DNA from: Rattus norvegicus
Lineage: Eukaryota > Chordata > Mammalia > Rodentia > Muridae
NCBI RefSeq assembly: GCF_036323735.1
Contig: NC_086031.1
Coordinates: 38,461,225 to 38,525,224, forward strand
Length of the DNA stretch: 64,000 nt
Direction: 5' to 3'
Each line of letters opens with the position of its first letter. The stretch's first letter is position 1. Below, in pieces: positions 56,118 to 64,000 of this stretch. Under the pieces are notes generated by a model. The model was not told the DNA's origin, searched no databases, and saw only the letters and a list, made by a program, of their open reading frames with translations. The position numbers were made by a program, and so were the translations under genes.

Positions 56118-56149
56118 ATTTATGTTTTTTATAGTACTATAATTGTATA

Positions 56150-56385
56150 TATTTACTTTTATTTGTGTGTGGGAGTTCTGCCTACATGTATATACTTTGT
56201 GTGCAGTTTCTGCATAGACCACCAGGGCATTGTAATATCCACTCCACTCCATATCCACCTGTATGTTACTTCTAGAAAATAGGTAACTAAGAGTTAGTGC
56301 TGGGAACCAAACCCTCATTCTCTGGAAAAGAAGGGAGTGCTTTTACCCACTGAGTTATCCCTGTAGTCAGTTTGTATTTAATGTA
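56150..56385 (-). mobile_element. B3-type SINE
   Basis: 'tgtgtgggagttctgcctac', 'tgcatagaccaccagggcat', 'agtgctgggaaccaaaccct', 'cttttacccactgagttatc' form an antisense B3. Confidence 0.7.
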
Positions 56386-57360
56386 AAAGATGAAAAAATT
56401 TAATTTATATAAAATTTGAGACTATTCAAATAAATTGTACCAAAGAGTAATAAAACAGAATTTACCCTAAATATGTTTAAAAATATAAAAAGTCAAAACT
56501 TAGGATATATGCTAAAGGCTTGCAATTGAATTAATAACTGGAAATATTTTTAAAAGTTAAATGAAATATGAGATAAAAGTCCCTAGGTGACACACTGGTA
56601 ATCAGGATATGTGATAGCAAGGTGTTTGAATGGAAGGGGGATGTGAGAAGGTCACTCAGTAGCTAGTCCACTGAGTATGTATAAGATTGGGATCACATAT
56701 GTAAGTACCAGTGATGTATACATTTGCTCATGTAGACATTGGAAATGTGAAAATTTGTGCATATTTTCAAGAAACTTGTAAAGAAAAATTACAGATTTCA
56801 TTGCATAAAAAAAACCACTTCATCTGAACAACATAAAGCAACATATAAACAGTGTAAGGACCAGTATAGGTTATGGGCAGTGTCAGGAATATACTGGCAG
56901 AACACTTATAAGCCAAGGGATGCCGAGTAGCACTGTGAAAAATTAATTTAGAAAAATATGTTAAAAACAAATGGATGGAGATGATCAGTATCATTAATAG
57001 TCAATGCAAAATGTTAAGGGATCATTACATACTATACAGGCAAATATTTCAGAGATGATTTGTAAAGTGTTTTTGAAAACATGAATCAAAGATACTCTTA
57101 CACTTTTGGAGAATGTCTTTGGGGAACAATTTCATCACACCTATTCAGATTTAAATTGAAAATCTTGGTTGTCTGACAATTCCAACTCTAAGAGCCTATC
57201 ATATTTATCTTTGTTTTTATAACAATCTTTGCCTTTACAAGTAGTTTTATAACTCTAACATTTTTCTCAGCTCTAATCACATATGTACATAAATATGATA
57301 TGTACAGATATATGTTTATCACAAATTGTTTATGACTGCCAAAATTAAAAATTATGCAAT
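56386..57360. other. No gene; AT-rich unassigned DNA
   Basis: No supported feature. A 75-codon minus-strand frame at 56767-56994 is unrecognised. Confidence 0.45.
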
Positions 57361-57372
57361 TGTGTGTGTGTG

Positions 57373-57414
<42 letters not shown>

Positions 57415-57742
57415 TGTTGTGTCTGAGTGTATATGTGCTTCTTAGCCATATGGGTGCACATGGAAACCAAATATTGATATTGGAAGTCTTAATCATCTTC
57501 CACCTTATTTAATATGTATTTTTGTTGACACGGGACCTTTGTAAAACCTGAGACTCCATTTCAGCTGAACTGGATGACCCGGGAGCCTGGTCTATCTCTC
57601 CATTTCCAGTACTTGGTTTATAGGTATGCTCTGCCAGCTCTGGACGTTTACATGGATAAATGACCACTCTGATCTTCATGGTTTTGCAACGAGCACTTCT
57701 CCATCTCAAAGAGCTCCCTGGCCCCTGTGTTGAGTCATCTGT
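57361..57742 (-). mobile_element. RSINE1/B4-type SINE with (TG)n
   Basis: (TG)26 with one CG at 57361-57413 corresponds to the CA tail of an antisense SINE. The body follows: 'cttaatcatcttccacctta', 'gagcctggtctatctctcca', 'ggtttataggtatgctctgc'. The head is degraded. Confidence 0.6.
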
Positions 57743-58439
57743 ACAATAAGACAGAGTACATCTACTCAAAAAGATGTCAGTAGCATTTCAGATAACTTAA
57801 AGAGCAGACTGCTAAACAAAATAGGTGAGAGGTCTATTATGTGTTCTGATAGCAATATGTTCTGTTTTGAAATACATGTATATTAAACTTTACTAATACT
57901 CTTATTTTTTTATAAAAAGACATGAACTACTTTTTAAAAAAATCTCAACTAGCTAGATACATCAAAAATTTAGCTTGTTTAACTAGCTTGGCCTCAAAAA
58001 TACAATCAAAATGAGTTACTATTTTCAAAAGATTTTAGTGTAGCAGAGCCAGTGAACACTTAAGTCACAGTGAGCTCAGTTCTCAGGGTTCAGAAAGCTG
58101 CTCTGCAGGCATCAAGGCATCCAGACAAAGTGAAAGAATCTGAGTGTCTATTTCTTATGTCACCAACTAGTGAACTCAAAGTCCAGGCAGGAAGTCTCTG
58201 AGCTTTAGAGAGCTTATCTAATGGAATGAAATCACACTCTCTTTGATATCCTTTCTCAAATGTTCTAGTTCTTTCCTCTTTTTCCTATGCAAACATTGCT
58301 TCTACAGCTAAGGTGGAGTCAGGTAAAGGGATTGACTTTTTGCTTATGAGGTATAATAATTGGTTTCCCTGATGATTCATCTAACAGATTTCAGCAATTA
58401 GTATATTTATTTTCCATATGATGCCTCATTACTATTAAT
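57743..58439. other. No gene; unassigned DNA
   Basis: No supported feature. Confidence 0.45.
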
Positions 58440-58692
58440 GTGTGTGTGTGTCTGTCTGTCTGCCTGTCTGTCTGTCTATCTTCAAGTGTACGTGTACATA
58501 AACATATGTATGCTATTGTAGAGTCTGGGGTCAACATCAGCCGTTAGTGTTCAAGAACCATCTATGTCATTTGTTGAAATAACAGGGTATGTCACTGACC
58601 AGGAACTTGCCTAGAAGGCCAGGCTGGTTAGACAGTGACCCACCTGTCTCTTCCTTTCCAGGATTGGAATGACAAGCACACATACACCACCC
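58440..58692 (-). mobile_element. RSINE1/B4-type SINE, head replaced
   Basis: (TG)(TCTG)n at 58440-58481, then 'gactgaccaggaacttg'-like and 'ggccaggctggttagacagt', 'aggattggaatgacaagcac'. The antisense body ends abruptly at 58692, where a segment shared with 28991 begins. Confidence 0.6.
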
Positions 58693-58815
58693 TGTAAGGT
58701 TGTGGGTGCCACATCTGCTCTAACACAGGGCTAGCCTCCTCAGGGAAACAGGATGTGAGAGTTGACCATGATTGCCCCACTCTGTGGCTGGGTAAGTGGC
58801 CGGCTGTGGGTCTGC
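58693..58815 (+). repeat. Segment homologous to 28991-29110
   Basis: 'gtaaggttgtgggtgcc', 'acatctgctctaacacaggg' and 'ccactctgtggctgg' align collinearly with the start of the GC-rich block at 28985. Same orientation. Family unnamed. Confidence 0.7.
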
Positions 58816-58854
58816 CCTAAAAGACTCCAGACCAACATATCTCACAGCTGCTTT

Positions 58855-59255
58855 CATACTAATGGTGATTGCAGCATCATTCACAATTGCGTTGCTAGAG
58901 AACGAAACTAAGTTACAACAAGAAAGGCATGCATAAAGAGAATGTGGTGTATACACACTAAAGAATTTTTCTCATTCACACAAAAAAAAATCAATCTGTG
59001 TCATTTGTAGGAAAGTGACTGCCACTGGAGATGGTCATTTTAGACAACTTGTCTCAGACAGACAGATAGCATGTTTAATCTTATGTGTGGTTCCTAGGCT
59101 TTTATACAGACACATAAAAATCATATCCATACATATGGCATGAAAGTGGAAATAAAACTGTCAAAGGGACAAAGAAGATGAATGGAAAGGACAGGAAAAG
59201 GGATAATGTGGGACACAGGGGAATATGCTCATATGTCAGGAGAAAAAAGTAATTT
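58855..59255 (+). mobile_element. Older L1: ORF2 end and 3' UTR
   Basis: 'gcatcattcacaattgcgtt', 'agaatgtggtgtatacacac', 'ctgtgtcatttgtaggaaag', 'tgccactggagatggtcatt', 'ggcatgaaagtggaaataaa' correspond to the decayed C-terminal codons and 3' UTR of an old L1. Many indels; no frame remains. Confidence 0.65.
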
Positions 59256-60282
59256 TTTTTATGTTTCATATTTTATGAGATCATTTATAATCCCCATTCA
59301 AACTCAAAATCTGCGGTTATAATTTGCCCCCCTCCAGGTTCAGCCAGAATAGATTTGTCAATCAGATCCATTTCAAAGGCCCTCCTTCTGCTCCTGTCCA
59401 GTGGAAAAGATGTCTTCTGGGTTGTTCGTCTTGGGTCTTCTCCACCATGTGATTTGGTGATGACTCAGAACAGAATTCAATGGTAGGACCTCTCTGGGCT
59501 CCCTCTGTTAATTACTATAATCACGCTGTCGTGTTTCTCCAAGCTGATGTGTTTTTCTACAACACATCAAGAAAATTATTTACTTCTGGCATGAGGAATG
59601 ACTCCCAAGCACAATTCCGACAGTTTTATGACGGCAGTTCATGGCAGACACATAATTTTCCACTGGATGTAAACACAACCTGCTCCTTGTGTTCTGTATG
59701 TTGGCATGTGGAGTTTTTATGCTTAAAAGAAAGACAGTTTTCAAGTTCTGCTAGACATCAAGTGGGAGGGGAAGTTCTGATTTGGAAAATCCTAGTGTTA
59801 ATGAAGAAGACAATTAAAGTCTATTTTCTTCTCAAGATATACTACTTTCAAAGTCGTATAAAGTAGTTATTTTAACAGAAAAAGCCGATGTTGGCAGTTC
59901 GAAGGTAGTCTAAATGATAAATAATTAAATAGATTTAAATATGTCACGTGAAGTACTAGAATTGACATGTTAGCCTGTACATGTGGGAGGCAGGAAGGGA
60001 GACTGCATTGTAGACAGTTGTTTTATGTGAAAATTGCAGTTTCTGATTAAATTCTCTTCAGCCCAGTTCCGTCATTCTGAGGTAAGGAAGGAAGCATCTG
60101 AAGAGCTGCGGGTCTCTGGCACTGCACATAACCATCTCATACCCAAGCCTCTCGGAGGAGCCATCACTTTACTACTATACCTCTAGGAAGATATACATAT
60201 GCTATTGTGGTGGGTTAGCCAGTCTTACTTATGCATGCAGTAGCTGCTTATGAAAATTAGGCAAACACAATTTTAGGGACTG
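59256..60282. other. Repeat-poor stretch with a 128-codon frame
   Basis: 59290-59870 is complex, non-repetitive sequence containing a plus-strand frame of 128 codons from 59480. The product has an FLQADVFFYNTS stretch and a few cysteines, and is not recognised. No convincing splice or promoter signal next to it. Confidence 0.4.
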
Positions 60283-60470
60283 ATGAAATGACTAAGGGGA
60301 TGAGGCACCTTCTGCAAAGTCCTTAGGCACTAAGTTCAGTCCTCAGAACCCACATGCTAAAAGGAGAGAACTGACTCCCACAAGTTGTCATATGACCAAT
60401 ACACTTACAAGGGTGGGTGCACTCACACATGAGTATAAAATTAACACAATGCAATGTTTACATATTTAAA
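60283..60470 (+). mobile_element. B4-type SINE
   Basis: 'gatgaaatgactaaggggat', 'ttcagtcctcagaacccaca', 'gagaactgactcccacaagt', 'gtgcactcacacatgag'. Confidence 0.65.
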
Positions 60471-60649
60471 AACAAATATTTGCAGATGAGTTGACTAATC
60501 AAATAGAGGTGGCAGAGTCATGATGTCTGTGAGGATAAGTCACAAGCAGCAGTATGCCAAGTGCTGCAAGAATCAAGGTAAAACCTCCGATATCATGAAA
60601 TGATCAGCATTTTGAATCAATCATTATTAAGAAGGAACAAGTGGAGACT

Positions 60650-60880
60650 GAGCAGAGGACATGGAGGTTAGGAGCATGCGCAGCTCTATCGCAGCGTTGG
60701 ACTTAAACTCGCAGCATAGAGGGAGGTTAAGAGCATGCGCAGTTCTGTCGAAGCGCTGGATTTCAATTAAGAACACCCATGCCACGTGGTTTACAGCTAA
60801 TTCCGGCATATCTGACACCTGGCCTCAGTGGACACCTGCACCACATGTGCACATCTATGCATGGCTATACATACTTACAT
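60650..60880 (+). mobile_element. SINE with internally duplicated, CpG-rich head
   Basis: A B3/B4-like SINE in which about 54 bp is tandemly duplicated (60663-60716 and 60722-60775). Both units carry 'gagcatgcgcag' followed by 'tctrtcg' and 'gcgytgga'. The body continues 'acagctaattccggcatatc', 'gtggacacctgcaccacatg'. Confidence 0.65.
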
Positions 60881-60949
60881 ATAAGTTAAAATAGTTTTAA
60901 AAAAAATGAAGCAAATGGCAGACAGCTAAGTAGAAGAGGAAATAGTGTA

Positions 60950-61265
60950 GGACTTGGGAGATGATGATTCAGGTAATTTGCATGCATGTGAAAAGCTGAG
61001 GAGTGTGTATATTACCGGCATTACCTGAAATGCCAGCAATGTTGAGATGGGAGGGAGAGATGGACAGATTCCTATAAGCTTATTGGCTCACTAGCTTAGC
61101 CTACTTGGCAAAGTTCCCGGCCAATGAGAAACCCTATCTCAAACAAAAGGTGAGGTTCCTAAGGAACAAACAAAGCATGGGTTGTCTTATGATGTCTACA
61201 TGCATTTACATAAACATTCATCAGTGCATCAGAACCCCCATGAGGTCTCACATACGTACATCAAA
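60950..61265 (+). mobile_element. RSINE1/B4-type SINE
   Basis: 'acttgggagatgatgattca', 'ggcattacctgaaatgccag', 'ggctcactagcttagcctac', 'gagaaaccctatctcaaac', with a weak tail. Confidence 0.65.
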
Positions 61266-61484
61266 AAAGAAAGAAGAAAAAGATGACATCTTGATATAAC
61301 ATAAGTGAGATAACTACAAATTTAAACTAATACTATGCATATTTCAAAAACCACCACTATTTAAATGTGGCCTGTGTTCTTGGTGTTCTTATGGAAGAAA
61401 AGATCATACATCCCTGGCTAAAGAACATGAGAGGTAAAGGAGCCTACAGGTACCTACAGGTACATGGGATGAAATGAAAAAGCT

Positions 61485-61618
61485 ACATAACCATCTCAAC
61501 CTCAGCTATCAGAAAACTGAGGAAGGAATATTCCTAGGAGTTCCAGCCCAGGACTACAGAATGAGACCTGACCAAAACCCCTACTAAGAAAGAAAGAAAG
61601 TCGGAAGAAAGAAAGACA
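61485..61618 (+). mobile_element. B1/PB1-like (7SL-derived) SINE relic
   Basis: 'cagctatcagaaaactgagg', 'ctaggagttccagcccagga', 'gaatgagacctgacc' resemble an old 7SL-derived monomer, ending in an (AAAG)n tail. Confidence 0.5.
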
Positions 61619-61941
61619 CTACATGGGGTAGACTACAGTAAATACCATGAACTTTGAAATTTGATGTGTTCTCCAACCAGAAGAGAGAGGAAAGCTTATT
61701 TAGTGTAGAAGGGAATGCTCAATGGTCCTTCAGCTTGCAATGGACTCTGGCACTAGCTTGTATATGAAGAGAGAACCAGAATACAATAACTGCACAATGA
61801 TATTTGATTTCTCCCTTGGCTTTATGTGGCTTTTCGTAGACTGGGTTTTTAGCAGAGCCTACTCAACATTATTCAGATAAATTTTTCTTTTGATGCATTA
61901 AATATTTCTTGGCTTTAATGAATGTAAATAAATATGTGATG

Positions 61942-62213
61942 GGGGCCTGGAGTGTTGGCTCAGTTAGCAACTGACAGGCAAGCATGAACACCTCAGTATA
62001 TCCATAAAGCTTTGTGTTATGGTAGTATCTGTAGTCTCCGTGGAGAGATAAGACAACAGAGGAAACACAGAGCTTATAGGCTAGCCAGAAGAGCCAAAGT
62101 GATGACCTCCAAGTTCAGTGATAGACCTCAGTGAGAGAATAAACTGGACAGAATGACAAAGATAACTGGCAGTGACTTCTGGACTCTGCACATAAACACA
62201 GATGAATGCATGC

Positions 62214-62259
<46 letters not shown>
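61942..62259 (+). mobile_element. RSINE1/B4-type SINE with CA tail
   Basis: 'ggcctggagtgttggctcag', 'caggcaagcatgaacacctc', 'ggctagccagaagagcc', 'agtgacttctggactctgca', then (CA)22 at 62216-62259. Confidence 0.75.
62216..62259 (+). repeat. (CA)n microsatellite
   Basis: About 22 pure CA units in a SINE tail. Confidence 0.98.
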
Positions 62260-62260
<1 letters not shown>

Positions 62261-62517
62261 GCTGCTCTCTATTCCAAATTATTTAGTTCCTCTCTCATCA
62301 GAAATGCTTGGCAGGAACGAATGATAAGTACCAGTTTAATCTTAGTTTGTTTCCTTTGTCTACTGAATTCAGACAGTCCTTGCCTAGCAAGGGTCTCAAT
62401 ATGAACCCAGAACTGTAAATAAGAAGTGAAACCCATAAATTTATGTTGTGTGCAATTTTTTTTTATTTTTTGTGTTTGTTTTAGTCTCTTTGTATTTTCA
62501 ATTATTTCTATTTCTCA

Positions 62518-62740
62518 CTTATTTTTTAAATAAAATTTATTGATTATTTTATTTATTTACACTTCAAATATTATTCCTTTTCCTGGTTTCCCCTCTGCCA
62601 ATCTCCTCACTATTCCATCTCCCCTTCCCCTGCTTCTATGAGGGCGCTCCATCACCTATCCACCAACTTCTACCAGGGCACATGCTTGTTTCTTGCCTGG
62701 TGCCAGCAACTTCCAGTCTACCTAGCTCCGACAGCTAGCT
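62518..62740 (-). mobile_element. L1 3' UTR end, minus strand
   Basis: 'ttatttatttacacttcaaa', 'attattccttttcctggttt', 'cccctgcttctatgagggcg' are the reverse of an L1 3' terminus. The right edge is uncertain. Confidence 0.65.
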
Positions 62741-62849
62741 CCACCAAACCTCTAACGACCACCCCACACTGCTGTGCCCTTTCTCTTGCCCCCCCCTGAG
62801 TCACTGTGGATGGAAAACACCAACTACCTTAATATTTTAAAACCAGCCA
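62741..62849. other. Unassigned spacer between two L1 ends
   Basis: CT/CA-rich sequence with 'gagtcactgtggatgg'. It may be LTR-derived; not assigned. Confidence 0.3.
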
Positions 62850-63080
62850 GACTACGTAGCAGAAGATGGCATTGTCTAGCATCAGTAGGAGGACAGGTCC
62901 TTGCTCCAGTGAAGGTATGTTTTCCCAAAGTAGAGGAATGCCAGGGCACTGAGGGTGGCTAGGAGTAGGAATATCCTCATGGAAACAGGGGAAGAGAAAG
63001 GGAGTAAGGTTGAGGGGGAAAAGGGGATAACATCTGAAATATAAATACATAAAATGTCAAAAAATAAAAAAAAAAAGATC
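62850..63080 (+). mobile_element. L1 3' UTR end, plus strand
   Basis: 'agcatcagtaggaggacagg', 'agaggaatgccagggcactg', 'aggggataacatctgaaata' and an A-rich terminus match an L1 3' UTR in sense orientation. Confidence 0.7.
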
Positions 63081-63644
63081 CAGGTATCACAACTGCTGGG
63101 TGAAAAGTATCCTGCCCCATCCTCCTTAACCTCTGCCAGCTGCGGAGGATACAAACGATCAGTTCCAGAGACCTATATATCTGTCCTTCCTGTCTGCGGC
63201 ACAGCCAGGTCTAATCCCAAATTTCTCCGTGTCCCCTTCTCTTCCTCCTGAGACTGCACCGCCCCATACAGTGATTAGTCATCTTTATTGACCCAATCAG
63301 GAAAAAATTAGGGAACCTGATTTTGGTTATCAGATCCTCCCCCTACAGGTGTATATAATATGTTGGTTCAACTTATGCATCAATTTGAATAGACTAAAGA
63401 GTCCCAGGATTGCTAGTCAAGTATCATTCTTGGTTATTCAGAAGAGAGATTAATAGCATTTGATTCAGTTCATAGAGGAAAGAAGTCCCACTAGCAATGA
63501 TAATGACATCACCCAACCTTCTGATCCTCTAAAGGACAAAGAAGAAAGGGTGAATTCTCCCTCTCTTTCTATGGCAGATCCTCAGCTTTCCTTGGTTATA
63601 GTTGTTAAAACTTTGGTTCCTGAGACTTGCACTCTTCATCTGTG
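63081..63644. other. Unassigned, partly LTR-like
   Basis: 63081-63350 is GC-richer with 'gtgtatataatatgttgg' near its end, which could be an LTR promoter, but I cannot name a family. 63380-63640 carries no supported feature. Confidence 0.3.
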
Positions 63645-63985
63645 ACTGTGAGGAAACACCATGGCTAAAACAAGTTTTGGAAGGAAGAGTATGTTTAGGT
63701 TCCAAAGTCCAGAGGGAAAAAAAGCTCACAATAGCAAGGTAGTATGGCAGCAAGCAGTAGACATGAGGGTGAAGCAGGAAACAGAGCTTACAACCTCAGT
63801 CATAGGCAGAGAGGCTTGGACGTGGCTCAGACTCTTTACATCCCCAAAGCCCACTTCTAGTGACATGTTTCAGTCAACAAGGCACACCTCCTCAACCTCC
63901 CAAAACAGTACCTCTAGTTGAGAGCCAAGTATTCAAAAATATGAACCCAAGAAGGGACATTATTACTTAAACCACTGCATACCAG
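63645..63985 (-). mobile_element. MaLR-type LTR
   Basis: Antisense: 'gaggaaacaccatggctaaa', 'ccaaagtccagagggaaaa', 'tcataggcagagaggcttgg', 'gtcaacaaggcacacctcct', 'gagccaagtattcaaaaata'. Confidence 0.7.
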
Positions 63986-64000
63986 TTCCTCTGCATACAT

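Noticed and set aside
54489..56134. L1 ORF2 frames as an active reverse-transcriptase gene
   Set aside because: The element lacks its 5' half including the endonuclease and most of the reverse transcriptase, and is inverted internally.
62518..63080. Fourth twin-primed L1
   Set aside because: Both arms contain the L1 3' end, which the twin-priming mechanism does not produce.

Overview
This 64 kb window looks like nuclear DNA of a murid rodent. Rat is more likely than mouse, because the youngest LINE-1 3' ends (near 25613-25678, 51080-51130 and 53770-53830) are of the rat L1 type, but I could not test this. The base composition is AT-rich and CpG-poor. Nearly every recognisable feature is a mobile-element remnant: murid SINEs (B1, B3, RSINE1/B4), truncated LINE-1s, MaLR-type LTRs and long dinucleotide microsatellites. 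I find no intact protein-coding gene, no tRNA or rRNA gene, no CRISPR array and no prokaryotic or exogenous viral gene. Most long open frames are either L1 ORF2 pieces or repeat readings such as poly-Ser/Leu, Cys/Val and His/Thr.

Layout. 1-4800: single-copy DNA with an MaLR fragment and several SINEs. 4815-7590: a composite of at least three L1 3' ends, one of them a 5'-inverted copy inserted into an older L1. 7591-12110: AT-rich DNA with two unexplained features (a 148-codon frame on the minus strand behind an acceptor-like tract, and ancient DNA-transposon and MIR relics) plus MaLR LTRs. 12755-21140: nested insertions (L1 in MaLR, MaLR in B3, MaLR in MaLR in an ancient hAT-like element). 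21141-32000: mostly low-repeat DNA with possible conserved non-coding blocks, a GC-rich ERV-like block (28985-29905) and a perfect NRF1-type palindrome (30494-30504). 36527-37050: a processed pseudogene of ribosomal protein L21 inside a B4 SINE. 37367-38219: an unexplained direct repeat. 41284-41499: a 216-bp purine tract inside a SINE. 46327-46945 and 53761-56117: two further 5'-inverted L1s with target-site duplications. 47160-48040: low-repeat DNA with a strong 5' splice-site motif. The final 8 kb holds SINEs, an old L1, two back-to-back L1 3' ends and an MaLR.

No genes work together here; the window reads as intergenic or deep-intronic sequence. What it does record is L1 activity: three twin-primed (5'-inverted) L1s, one processed pseudogene, and microsatellites arising repeatedly inside SINE tails and the L1 3' UTR. 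Repeat families were assigned from remembered consensus patterns without an alignment, so subfamily names are tentative and boundaries are good to about 5-30 bp unless stated. I see no undescribed system; the most useful leads are the two unexplained reading-frame and splice-signal candidates, the local duplication and the NRF1-like sites.
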